A stretch of 64,000 nt of DNA from Coenobita brevimanus (lineage: Eukaryota > Arthropoda > Malacostraca > Decapoda > Coenobitidae): assembly GCA_032717465.1 (NCBI GenBank), contig CM064683.1, forward strand, positions 40,021,683 through 40,085,682, given 5' to 3'. The position numbers were made by a program, and so were the translations under genes. This document shows positions 37,166 through 50,000 of this stretch, one piece after another; position 1 is the stretch's first letter; the number at the start of each line of letters is the position of its first letter. The notes below the pieces were generated by a model. The model did not search any database. It worked only from the letters and a program-made list of their open reading frames with translations, and was not told where the DNA came from.

Positions 37166-38865
37166 GCAATTCCTTATTATCAGACAAGAGGATGATGAAC
37201 TGCAGGAGGGCGATAACGAAAGCAAATATATCGACGAAGTTCCATCATACGTTCGTAATTCGGCCAATGATTGATACACCTGGGCTTGATTATATTTCTT
37301 GTTACGTCACGATAACTGTGCTCGCTGTTTCTCTCTCTCTCTCTCTCTCTCTGTCTTGACTGTATGGAACACAAGACTTTCGAAATAAGTGGAAGAAGAC
37401 GACAGCTTAAAGGAATGGAAGATAATACTTTCTACTGATGGTCGCTGAGCTGCTATAAATATGATTCATCGCAGTTGCCGACACAATCTCCAAAATATTT
37501 CTAATCCAGAGAGGTTTTACTTGACATAGATTTAAATCACTGATAGTAAGATCGAACTAAAGTTAGCTATTTTATCTTCAGTAACTCCTGACTATTATAT
37601 TCAGCAGAAACAGCCCCAGTGCAGCTTAAAAAAAGAGAGAGAGAGAAAAAAAGGAAATGTGACGATGACTTACATGAATATTTCCACTATGATTACGAGT
37701 GAGTGAGCTATGTTTACACTGTTAAGTTTGGAAATACGCTGCCAGACTCTGCCCGATCGTCACGTTAAGCAGAAGCTAATAACTTTACTCCCATATGAAG
37801 TAGAGTTGATATTCTTTCTGCATTTGATAATTATTCATTCAGTAAAGTTTGTTATCAACTAAAAAATTACCAATAAAGGCGCAGGAACCCCTTGGAATCT
37901 CAAGTTTTCCAAGGAAGTGTTCGACTCTTATCGGTGAATGCCTCAAATGCGAAATCATATTTTAAGTTTCCGTCGTAACACTGTGTTTTTTTTAGCATTA
38001 ATTCTAGCAATAAGATATTGGAGATTCCGACTATGATTTTATATCAGAGATATTGTGATAATATGGTGCTTCCTCGCTCGTCACGAGCTCACAAAGCGCA
38101 CTTTATTGGTGGTACAAGTTAAGCAATATGGGTATATATTCTGGCTGGATCCTGATTATGTAATTTACAGGAGATAGTTCGTTTGTTGGGAGGTTTCTTT
38201 AGGTGCATTGAATCGCCAGTAGTTAGTTAGAAATAAAAAAGAAAAATAATGGCGTAAAGGTTTAAAATTGCTTGAAAGCTTTACGTCCGTGATCATGATC
38301 CTGAAGTCAGTGGTGGATAATACACGGTGGACAATAGGTTTTTGGCGGAAAAATAGGTCCACGGTGACAATACGCCCGTGGAGAGAAAAGGTTCGTAGGG
38401 AAGTTAGCTCCATGGGAATACAGAAAAAAAAAAAAAGTCATAAGTAATGTCTGTTCATGTGAGAAAATGGGTCCATGAGGGTAACTAGTCCATATTGTAA
38501 ATAGTTCCACGAGAATAACATGTTCATGACAAAAAAAATCTGTCGATGCAGAACGATTGGGGGAGGGGGGGACTGGCGGTTGGAGGGATGAACCTTTGGC
38601 GGTATAACCAGAGACGGGCTTATGTGCTAGTTTTCTTAAAGTAAATTCCAGAGTGCTGTTGTCTGGGTGTAATTCTCACAACGTACGCAGCAAAGTTTTT
38701 GAACAACTTCATTAGAAAGGTGCATTGTTAAGGTGAACCCAGACATAAGGTAACTTCAGCACAGGCTTTTGATTCCACACCACCTCCACCCCGCATAAAG
38801 CAGAGACAATTACATGCCCGTCACGAAGGCAGACATCAGCGCGGTTAGGGTACGAGGGCTATCCT
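37166..38865. other. non-coding, nothing recognised
   Basis: A short CT run at 37332-37352. Between 38300 and 38600 there are loosely recurring GGTTCACGG/GTCCATG phrases but no clear period. No gene seen. Confidence 0.5.
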
Positions 38866-39045
38866 AGTTAGGTCAGGTGCGGAAAGGAAAGGTAAGGTGC
38901 GGAAACGTAACGTAAGATAAGGTATGGAAACGTAAATAAGGCTAGAGGAATGTTAAGGTAAGGTAAGGTAACGTAAGGTATGGGCAGAGGTAAGGATAGG
39001 GGAAAAGTAAGGCAAGGTAGGGCAAGGTAAGGTACAGTCACCAGA
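38866..39045. repeat. degenerate (GGTAA)n pentanucleotide array
   Basis: AAGGTAAGGTAAGGTAACG-type 5-bp units, interrupted by GGAAACGTAA and AGGGGAAAAG. Related to the 40981-41290 array. Confidence 0.85.
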
Positions 39046-40416
39046 AGTGACAGCAGTTTCAGATTGCTTCGGTCACTCTGCACTACCATACGTTCAAACA
39101 AAACTTAGTGAATATACGGTAAAAATTCTGTACCTTCACGTCATATCAAATAAATTATATAGAATATCACGCTAAGAACCATGTAAAATAAATAACATGA
39201 GAAAGCGTTGTAGCACAGTAACCCATAGATATATTTCCCGATTTGAAGGAATGTGTAATGTAAAAGTCCGTGCACGGAGTGCAGTATAATCCCATGTTCC
39301 TAATGTATGTGCTTACCAGGATTCCAGATACGGAGGCTCTCGTTTCGAAGACCAGTCAAGGAAAATTCTTGTGACAGCAATACACAATCTTATTATCAAA
39401 TTCTATGGTGATGATATAGAAACAATAAGGATGTCACAACAATGAAATTATTCCAATAAGAATACCGTAACTTCTGTAGCAGCTAGACTTACTGCATTTT
39501 GTTCCCTATCTTCCCCTCGTTTATCATAATTATAATTAACTACTTTATTCCTAACTAATGCAAAATTATTTCAGCTATCAGGAAGTATGACAGACTTTAC
39601 TTTTTTCTCTTATACTAGGCAACAGAGAGGACTAAAACATGAGCTTACAAACACTTGTCACGCCCACGCCCACACTTTTGTTCTTGCTTTTAATCTGTAG
39701 CATCTGAAGTTTTAAATATACCTCTATGTTCTGCTTTACCGAAAATGCTGATTTGGAAGTTCTGAAATCAATGATTTATTTATGAACCTCTGCATTTTAT
39801 TGCTCTTGCCAATCATTTATGCACTAACGATACTAGGTTATGACAAGGTGGCATTCTCCAAGCAGCTCCGACTCTCGGCAAATTTTCGAGGTTCTTTCTT
39901 TATATTTCATTCACTGATAGTCCTCTGGCTTATATTAAATCTTGCAGAGATTTTTCTTCGTGGAAAAAAGGCCAAATGCGGTGTAATAACTGCATGTCTT
40001 TGAGGAAAAAGTTGTCTCCTTTCGTGCTTGTTGATCGAACCATTTAAAATAGCCTTAGCGCCACTTTCGCGCTTTCTGTCGTCGTCCGTGAAGAAAGAAA
40101 AACGGAAATAAATGACTCTTTATTACTTTCTAGTATTGTAACGGAAATTGTTATATATATAACAATTACTAACTGATTTTAACTGTTTTTTGAAGCTCTT
40201 TTCTCCTCAGTCTTACTACAAAAAATTATAGCTTGTTACCATGCTGTATTTGAACTTTGCAAATTATTCCTGACTGTCTCTGAGCTATAGTTCTGAAATT
40301 TCAATTAGTTCCTTTTAGGATTTCATATTATCATAAGTAACAAATTGCTTCCTACAGTTTTGAGGTATACCGGTACTTTGGCTTTTATTCATTTCTTTAT
40401 GTAACTATCTATGTAA
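39046..40416. other. non-coding, nothing recognised
   Basis: AT-rich unique sequence. A 73-aa hydrophobic open frame at 39782-40003 has no recognisable motif and no supporting signals. Confidence 0.5.
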
Positions 40417-40880
40417 CTATTGCCAGACGCCTTAATCCCGTAAGGGGTGACCACAAACAAATCGCCACCATGTCACCCTGTCCCCCGCCATTTCACTGCC
40501 CTGCTCCCAGCTCACACCCTCCTCTTTCATATACCTCTCCACTCCATCCTTCCATCTTATCTTCGGCCTCCACCTCCCTCTCCCCCACTCCACCTCACTC
40601 ACACTCTCTTCGTCAGTCTCTCACTCTCTATCCTTTCCACATGGCCAAACCACCTCAGTGTGATTCTTAGCTTCCTATCACATCTACATCCACGCCGCAA
40701 AGCTCATTCACTTCCTCATTTGTCAGTCTGCCTCTGCATGTGATTCCACATGCTCCTCTCAAATAACTCATTTCCACTGCCCTCACTCTTGAATTGTGTC
40801 CCTCCAGCAAGGTCCAAGCTTCACTTCCATACGTTAGCGTTGGTGTCACAATACTGTCATGTAATAACTTTTTCACTTTT
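40417..40880 (-). mobile_element. LINE fragment: RT C-terminal end and 3' end
   Basis: The minus-strand frame carries SIVTPTLTYGSEAWTLLEGH, VRAVEMSYLRGACGIT and GRLTNEEVNELCG, the same protein segment as 21575-21800. A ~230-bp 3' end follows to the conserved CCAGACGCCTTAATCCCGTA block. Same LINE family as 21398-22115, more strongly truncated. Confidence 0.78.
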
Positions 40881-40980
40881 ATGTAACAGTTTTACATAAC
40901 AGGTTTCACCTTGTAAATATATGAGGAAATGTACAGTATGTACTTCTGGATACTCTGCGGTCACTTCTTAGGGTGACTGT

Positions 40981-41290
40981 ACAACACGGTAAGGTAAAGT
41001 AAGATAAGGTAAGGAGATGGGTGGGGTACAAATAATTAGGTAAGGTACAGTAAGTTAGGTAAGGTAAGGTATGGCAAGGTAAGGTAAGGTACAATAAAGT
41101 GAGGTAAGGTAAGGAAAATTAAAGTTAGGTTAGGTTCGGTTAGGTTAGGTTCGACGTGTTCAATAAGGTAACAGGAATCAGGGTAAATGATAGATTAGGT
41201 TACTTTAGGCGAAGTCCAGATATAATGCGATAGGTAAGGTAAGATTTAGGTTTGACTAAGGTAGGTTAGGTTAGGCTGAGTGAGGTTATA
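40981..41290. repeat. degenerate GGTAA / GGTTA (TTAGG-like) array
   Basis: Starts with TAAGGTAAGG units, then AGGTTAGGTTCGGTTAGG near 41125-41150 and AGGTTAGGTTAGGC near 41265. The pure five-base register TTAGG equals the arthropod telomere repeat, but the array is short and degenerate, so an internal relic or simple expansion is likely. Confidence 0.8.
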
Positions 41291-41309
41291 TTAAGTTAGG
41301 TGACTTTAA

Positions 41310-41492
41310 AGAGGGAGGGGGAGGCCGAGGATGAGATGAAGGGATGGGGTGGAGAGGTATATGAGAGAGGGGAGTGTGAGTTGGGAGCAGGGCAGTGAAA
41401 TGGCGGGGGACAGGGCGACTTGGAGGCGATTTGTTTGTGGCCACCCCAAAAGGGATTGAGGCGTCTGGCAATAGATAGATAGATAGATAGAA
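41310..41492 (+). mobile_element. LINE 3' end with (GATA)n tail
   Basis: Reverse-orientation match to the 3' ends at 21398 and 40417: GCGATTTGTTTGTGGCCACC, then GGATTGAGGCGTCTGGCAA, directly followed by TAGATAGATAGATAGATAG. A microsatellite tail after a conserved 3' end is typical of RTE-type LINEs and sets the 3' boundary of the family. Confidence 0.75.
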
Positions 41493-42106
41493 ACAGTTTA
41501 TAAAGGGCCCTAACCAATGCACAGAGTTACAAGTCGCCATATCAGTTAGGTATTATTGTAGACCGTTGTGGTTTTCATTTGCTTTCGCTTATTCACTCTG
41601 ATTTGAGTGTGAAGTGTGATAGGTGTATGAATGAGGGCAAAATTACACATGACTTAGGCTTGAAGGCTCTTGCACAGGATCAGTGGGCACGTGTGGTGCT
41701 GGAGTACAAAAACAGAAAATGCATGGAAAAATTATTATGCAGAAGCGATCAGCAGTAGTACAGTTGCACCCCTCCCCCCATTTTTCTATTCCACTATTTG
41801 TAGCCTGATTCGTTACTATGCCTCAGAAGCGGTGAGTAGCCTGCATAGACATCACAGGTGCCTTCTGATTGGGTGAAAAGACCCTAAGAGAGTTTACGAA
41901 TAGGACACCTGGATTCCTAAAGGTGATACGCACATCCTGTGGCCCAGGTAATGCAGTTATGCAGGTGGTGGGGACAGACAAACGCAGCTCTTTGCAACAG
42001 GGACTTGATCCAGGATCGGGATGTGAGTCACAGAAATACACACAGTTTAGATAGTTCCACGCACTGTCTGGATCAAAAGGTTGCCTACTCAGTCCCTTGG
42101 CAGCAC
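41493..42106. other. non-coding, nothing recognised
   Basis: Unique sequence; no gene or repeat recognised. Confidence 0.5.
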
Positions 42107-42333
42107 TATATTTACATTCCTGTGATATCCATATTTACATCCTCACACTACTTATATTTACATCCTCACACTACTTATATTTACATTCTTGCAGTACCTG
42201 TATTTACATTCTCGCAGTACTTATATTTACATTCTTACACTACATATACTTACATTCCTGCAATACCTGTATTAACATTTCAATACCTATATTTACATTC
42301 TTGCAATACCTATATTTACATTCTTGCAATACC
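42107..42333. repeat. 23-bp minisatellite, about 10 copies
   Basis: Units of TATATTTACATTCTTGCAAT followed by ACC, with TCCTCACACTACT variants at the left and one shortened unit. The last two units are identical. Confidence 0.9.
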
Positions 42334-42429
42334 TAAAGATTTGGCCACTTTCGTCTGCAAATGAGAGTGAGTTAAACTGAAGGAGACTTACATGCCAGAG
42401 CCATTATGGTAATAGCACTCCAGTCACAA

Positions 42430-43260
<831 letters not shown>

Positions 43261-44004
43261 TCCTCCTCTCTCCACTTGCTCTTCCACTTCACTTAGGGCG
43301 TCTGGAGGAGTATTTCTTTTTACCTGGCCAACAGCATCTCCTCGCCAGCCCGTAAAATTGGCCCTAAGACTTACCTGCGCTCACCTGGATTTATTACCAG
43401 TGCGAAAGATGCTGATGGAGATGGACCTTGTGTGTGTGTGTGTGTGTATGTGTGTGAGACGTGAAGGCTTGAGAGACAGCAGTGGCAAGTCGATGGATTG
43501 TATTGTACGGGTCTGGAAGAAGAAGAAGACGACGAGGACGACGAGGACGACGACAACGATTACGAAGAAGAAGAAATAAGAAAGAAAGAAAGAAGGAAGT
43601 AGCTAACTAAATGAAGGAAGCCTACATGATCCTCCTCTCCTAGATATCTAACAATAAGTAGCTAATATCAAGTATCATCAATTTCGTGATACCTGGACAC
43701 GTGGTGCTTGTAAGACAGAAGGTGGTAGGTTTGGGAAGAGACAGAAAGAGCAAGACTTCTAGAGCTGACCTGCTGTGTAGTCACGGGCCGAGAATGTGGG
43801 GTCAGTTTAGAGAGCCCGATAGGAAAGAGTTATATGGGAGAACAAAGTAAGAAGTATAATACGAAGAGTCTGGTGTTCGTCCTTGTTTATTTTCATGCTT
43901 AGTGGAGAGGCTGTGTGATTTAGATCAAGTACTTAGTTTGTGATACGGGCGTGTTAACAAGCTGGTGTTTGACGTTGTTAATAACTCACTGAAAATGGTG
44001 CCAG

Positions 44005-44051
<47 letters not shown>

Positions 44052-44994
44052 GTATGCACTGTACGAGTATATGCTGGTATTATGTGTGTGTGCAAGCGTT
44101 CACCATCTAATTTGTGTTTGTAGCGTGTATAGAGCATTTTGCCTCGCTAATTGCTGACTAATTTCACAGTGATAAATTGATCCAAAAGTTTACAGTCAAT
44201 TAAACGTAGGCAAGGGTTAAGTCTCTCTAACTGAGCCGGGGAATTTTATAGAGATTACCGGTTGATCACAGCACAACACCAAGACCGGTATTGCTGACTG
44301 TGTGTGCCACGGTTTTAAATGAGCGATAATTAAGACCAGTGTGTGTGTAAGACCTGTGTATTGTGCACTGAGGCAAGGTTGTGTGGTATTACTGTATAAT
44401 TCACAGATATCATCAGAGCAGGCTTTTCTGTACCTGGGATGGGCAACTACTGGTGTACTAGGGTACCACATCATACTTATCCCCTTCAGTGCAGTGAAAT
44501 CACTTTTTTTTTTTTTTGTCTCCCGTAGACCTAAAGCAAAGCCCAATATTACGGCCTGGATAATCCCGCATCTCTCTAGTAGCTTTGTACTTGTCATTTT
44601 GCCAACTCCCGACAGTTTGATTGGCTTCGAGGAGACATTTCATGCTAAAGAGGTGAGTGATGACTCTCTGACTTCCTTACGAGAGGTCCCCCATAAACGT
44701 GCTTAGATTATGTGGCGGTAGTGAGAATAAGTAAAGACGTCATCGTTCATTTCCTTAGGAAAATAAAATCGTCAGACTATGGGAACAACATTATAAAATA
44801 AATCGTCCTACAGACTGAATGGATCTTTCTCGCTGGAACTGCTTTGCTGTATAATGAGTCTCGGAGTTGGACAGCAATGGATGGCGTCCCTCTCTGGTAC
44901 TCTGAGCTGGCCGGCATCATGAAGGGACGAGTCAATTTGGTGGGGGCCGTTAGCGTCGCGGCCACTGCAGCGTCACTCAGGCCAGGAGACGAGG
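43261..44994. other. non-coding with (TG)n and (GAA/GAC)n
   Basis: TG at 43431-43456 and 44007-44048; AAGAAGAAG/GACGACGAGG patch at 43518-43580. No gene recognised. Confidence 0.6.
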
Positions 44995-45870
44995 CCAGGG
45001 TGAAATATGACTTACCCGTCTCGCTGCAGAGGTCACATGGAAAAAAAAAAATAAATAAATAAAAATGAAGAGAGTAAAACTTGTATGTCAGTCGTATTGT
45101 TCTTTGCACGATGCAGGATATTCGCATGTACACCAACACTAACACCGCTGGAGCCACCCACACCTGACCTGTATGTGTATATATTGATCAGGGTAGAGAG
45201 GCCAGGAGCATAGGCAGCAAACTCGAACGGGGAAAAATATAATTGGGTTGTGGTGGTGATGGTGTGATTATAGTAGTAGTTGTAGTAGTGGAGGTGGTGG
45301 TAATGGTAGTAGTAGTAATAGCAGTAGTTGTAGTGGAGTTGGTGGTAGTAGTAGTAGCATTAGTAGTAGTAATGGTGGTATTGGTATAAATAGTAGTAGT
45401 ATACCAATAATGGTGGTGGTAGTAGATTATACACGTGAGGAAAAATAAAATTTAATGAAAAAAATTTCTATATCAATTTTTTTTCCACAAGCAAGAGTGA
45501 CGTATGACTTGTCCTTCCCCAGTAGAGAGGTCAGGCCTGCGATCAGCTAACACGGGCGGAGGAAAAATCGGAAAAAAACGTATGGGCGACGCTTGGGTGT
45601 TTGCACGATGCAGGGAGCCCAGACTTGCACAAAGCCTCCACCACCACTATACTCGTAGCAGAATTTAGTGATCTGTAATTATGAGGTGGAAATAAGTCCC
45701 CTTGGTTACTCTACGGTTTTTAATCTAATTTGGCTCAGATTCTTGTCCCTCCGCAACTTATTTCACGCAGCTCAGTGGCAGTAAAGGGCGATACTCTTCC
45801 AGTCTGACTACACCTGGCCATCAACTGATCTGAAAAGGGTTGCGATCTTTGTCAGGTGTCAGTAAATGCT
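44995..45870. repeat. mosaic of an unnamed dispersed repeat plus (GTA)n
   Basis: Modules recur here and at 52045-52461: a GAGGTCA block, TTGTTCTTTGCACGATGCAG (45099-45118; variant near 45600), a CACCAACACTAACACC block, and (inverted) GTGGAAATAAGTCCCCTTGG and CCATCAACTGATCTGAAAAG. Between them lies a (GTA/GTG)n array (45240-45430). No protein-coding potential. The family is not recognised and could be a SINE or MITE broken by rearrangement. Confidence 0.6.
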
Positions 45871-46092
45871 GTAGAGGAACCCAGACACATACACAGAGCA
45901 TCTCCTTTACTGGTGGAGACATAATTACTGTACCTTTCATTAATTCGAAACATAAGGCAGTGAGCGATGACTGCAGAAACCAGTCCAGTAAAACAATCTT
46001 CGGAATCAACAGACTTTCCAGAATAATATGTATGAGCTCCAGGAGTGATATGATTGCCACTTCATATGCGTGGAAGAAGAAAGTTTAAAAGA
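45871..46092. other. short unique stretch
   Basis: Nothing recognised. Confidence 0.5.

Positions 46093-46168
<76 letters not shown>
46093..46168. repeat. (TA)n left of Gypsy copy B
   Basis: About 75 bp of TA with one CATATA interruption, ending exactly at the LTR. Confidence 0.96.
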
Positions 46169-46172
<4 letters not shown>

Positions 46173-46959
46173 ACATAGCCTGTGATTTCATCATCCTTTG
46201 TGTAATTCTAACGTACAGTGTGCTGCCTGTTTGATCACGAGCGTGTTCTGCCTCAGTCCCCCCCTTCTACCGTTATAGTAGAGTAAGTCGTCCTTTCTGT
46301 TGTTCAGAGCGGGATTGTCAACTCTTTGTCCCCATGGCTTCATTTGCGCGTCCTTCTTACAAGTTGTATCAAGCTCTGCTGGCCCCTATATAATGAGCTC
46401 AGTCTCTGCATTATTGCCACTTAGATCTGCTCCTCATTTTGTTCACATCTCTGTCCTCCCCTGTACAGTTATTATTGTGAGTGCTCAAGAAGTCTCCAAC
46501 CATCTAGCAGCTGTGTGTAATTTGAGTATAACTGTTGTTGCGTTTTTTTCCTTGTACTGTATAGCATAAGTTTAATTTGTAGGCCTAGTGAAGTTTTTGT
46601 AATTTATGTAGGATTCATTTTGTCAGCTAGTTTTTATATTATTTTGTATCTGTAATAATTTATCTTGCATTAACTGAGCATTACCCAGTGTATTTTCATT
46701 TTATCAGGGCTGACTTAGGTAAATTTACTCTTGCTAATTTCGTGTTAATAGAGGCTATTGCAGTTAACCATATATTTAACCTGTTTTTTGCCATTACATT
46801 ATCCTTATGAGTCCTGAATGTTTTGTTGTTAGTTTGTGCATTAAACTTTAACTTGTAATTTTACCTAACTCTTTTGTTTTAACCTGGAACTTTACGGGAC
46901 AGTAGTGATTTTTAGTATTCTCACTGAAAGTGTACGTTATCTTTCTCTGTTCCGTAACA
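46169..46959 (+). repeat. 5' LTR, Gypsy copy B
   Basis: 791 bp, TGTTACATAGCC to CCGTAACA. Diverged from the copy A LTR by many substitutions and small indels, notably around 46610-46690. TATA box at 46387-46393. Confidence 0.95.
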
Positions 46960-46965
46960 TAAATT

Positions 46966-46975
46966 TGGCGACCTC
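46966..46975 (+). other. primer-binding site, copy B
   Basis: TGGCGACCTC six bases after the LTR, identical to copy A. Confidence 0.65.
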
Positions 46976-47040
46976 ATATCAGGATATTCAGGATATTATC
47001 ATAAGGATATTGCTTGATATTTTGTGACTGTGATTTATTC

Positions 47041-50000
47041 ATGATGTCTACTATTACTACACTTGATGAAGCCAAAGATTTTTTGTCGAATGTGCAAACA
47101 GTGTTGGATGTAGAAAACAGAACAAAGAATGAACTTAAGCTTGTTGCTCAACAATTGGGAATTGCTGTTCGCTCTCATCATTCTAAAGATCAAATTGTTG
47201 ACATGATTAATGAAAGCTTGTTTAATGTAACTCCTCCAAATGAGCGAACGCAGATTGAATTAGCTAAGTTACAGCTAGCCCTGCAGGAGGCTCAGGCTAA
47301 GGAGGCGGAGTCTCGTGCTAAGGAGGCTGAATTTCAAGCAAATGCTAAGGAGGCTGAATTTCAGGCCAGTCCTAAGGAGGCTGAGGCACAAGTTGAAATT
47401 GCTAGGATTCAGGCAGACCATGAGTATAGCATGAAACAAGGTGGAACTGGATCATCTAGCTCTGATGATTTTGATGTGGCTAAAAATGTTAAACTTGTCC
47501 CTCCTTTTAATGAATCTGATTTAACCAAGTATTTTCAGTTGTTTGAGAGGGTAGCTACAGGTTTTAATTGGCTCAAAAAGTATTGGCCAGTACTCCTTCA
47601 AACTGTTCTCACCGGTAAAGCTCAAGTAACTTATGCATCTTTGCCTCAGGATCAATCTGATAATTATGATGTAGTTAAGAGCTTGATTCTTAAGGCCTAT
47701 GAGCTTGTTCCTGAAGCCTATAGAGTAAAATTTAGGACAACTTACAAGCAAGATAAGCAATCCCATGTTGAGTATGCAAAAATCAAAGATCTGTTAGAGC
47801 AGTGGTTAAATTCTAAGAATGTGGATTCTGATTTTGGTAAATTTAAGCAGATGATTTTGCTGGAGGACTTCAAGAGGTGTGTTTATAAAGATGTAAGCCT
47901 ATATCTTGATGAGAGAAGAATAGATAATTTGTCTGATGCTGCAGTTTTAGCTGATGAATATGTTCTCACTCACAAGAGATATTCTAAAGAAAAAGGGAAA
48001 GCTGAGAGTAAGTACGTTGCCTCTACTCAGAGTACAGGTAACAAGAAAGAGAATAAGGATGATGTTTCTCAGGAAGTAAATACCAGCTTCACCTCTAGAT
48101 TTCAGAAAAGTAAATGTACTTATTGTAGTAAGCTTGGTCATACTACGGAGAAATGTTTCAGGAGACAGCGTGATGTGAACAAAAAGGAGTCTTTAAATAT
48201 TCAGTCAATTGGTCTAGTGTCCACTCTTGAGAGTTCCCAGAATGCTTTAACTGAGTTAACTGAACCTGCTTTGAGGGGTAACTTAAATTCTCATGATGGA
48301 GCTCCTCTTTTGAGCAGTAACGTGGGTGACACTCTCAAGAGTTCATGTGCTAATTTCCTGTCTGATGATTTTGTCAGTCCTCTGGACAGTAATGACAGGA
48401 AATCAGTTAAAATATATCGTGATACAGGTGCTTGCCAATCCCTTATGCTGACCAGTGTTCTAGGCTCTAATGTTAATTCCTCTGATGAAACTGTAATCTT
48501 AAAAGGTGTAGGGAATAATTACTTCTCTGTCCCTCTGTGCAGAGTGAATTTAGAGTCTGGTTTTGTTAATGGTTCCGTTATGGTTGGGTTGGTTGAGACA
48601 CTCCCAATATCAGGTGTGACTTTCTTACTTGGAAATGATATTGGTGGAAGTCAAGTGTGCCCAGCTCCTCAGTTGTCTAGTGAGCCAGTGGCTGCGACCC
48701 AGGTTTGTGATGTCCCTGATGTGTTCCCTGCATGTGCTGTCACTAGGGCTAAGTCTAAAGTTACTGGTGATTTAGAGGATAATGATGATGATGATGTTAT
48801 CCTAGCTGACACTTTTCTTGCTAATTTGGACCACTCACCAGATGAGGCAGTACCCCGTAGTGTTGATAATTTGTCTCGTCAAGAGTTGGTTGAGTTGCAG
48901 GTTGCTGACCCTGAGTTGAAAGGTCTAGCTAACTCTGCTTGCAGTGAGGAAGAGTCAGCTGGTTCTTCTACTTGTTATTATGTAAAGTCAGGAGTACTTA
49001 TGAGGAAGTGGAGACCCCCAACAGCATCAGCCGACTGTGAATGGGAGGTTGTACATCAAGTTGTCATCCCTCGTGTTTGTAGGCAGGATATCATTCGAGT
49101 GGCTCATGATTCCAGTTTGGCAGGACACCTTGGAGTGAGGAAGACTGTGGCACGCATTTTGAAACACTTCTACTGGCCAGGTATCTTCAGGGATGTTTCC
49201 TGGTATTGTAAGTCTTGTCACACCTGTCAAGTTGTGGAGAAGTGTAATCAGACCGAAAAGGTTGCACCTCTAGTTCCCATTCCTCCTTTTGAGGCGCCTT
49301 TCACCCGTGTGTTGGTGGATATTGTGGGCCCCCTTCCTAAGACTTCTTCAGGATTTTCTTATGTGTTGACCCTGATTGATATGGCTACTCGTTATCCTGA
49401 AGCCATTCCACTTAGAAATATCTCAGCAAAGAACGTGGTTAAGGAAATGCTAGGGTTCTTCACAAAGTTTGGTCTGCCCAAGGAGGTACAGTCAGACCGG
49501 GGAAGTAATTTCATGTCAAATGTTTTCAAGCAGTCTCTGAAAGAGTTGGGCATCACCCAGATCAAGTCTTCAGCTTACCATCCCCAGACCCAAGAAGCGT
49601 TGGAGAGATATCATCAAACACTCAAATCGATGCTCAAGAAATACTGTTTGGAACATCAGAAAGCTGGGATAAAGGTCTTCCATTCGTTGTGTTTGCCGCA
49701 AGAGAATCTCCAAATGAATCACTGGGCTTCTCACCTTTTGAACAACTGTTTGGCCATGAAGTAAGAGGTCCCCTTAAGCTACTCAAGGAATGCTGGCTGT
49801 CGGAGGAAGATGACGTCAACCTGATGGAGTATGTGATGAAGTTCAAAGAACGGCTGTCCACTGCTTTACAGCTGGTGAGAGAGAATTTAGGAGCTGCTCA
49901 GGAGAAGATGAAGACTTGGTATGATAAGAAGTCCAGGTTACGCCACTTTCAGCCAGGAGATCAGGTTTTGATTCTGCTACCAGTTCATGGGCAACCTCTC

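Noticed and set aside
39782..40003. 73-aa hydrophobic ORF as a small membrane protein
   Set aside because: No motif, no initiation or polyadenylation evidence, and length is within chance for AT-rich DNA.
47014..47040. Upstream start for gag at 47014
   Set aside because: That codon is TTG; the first ATG is at 47041 and matches the equivalent ATG in copy A.
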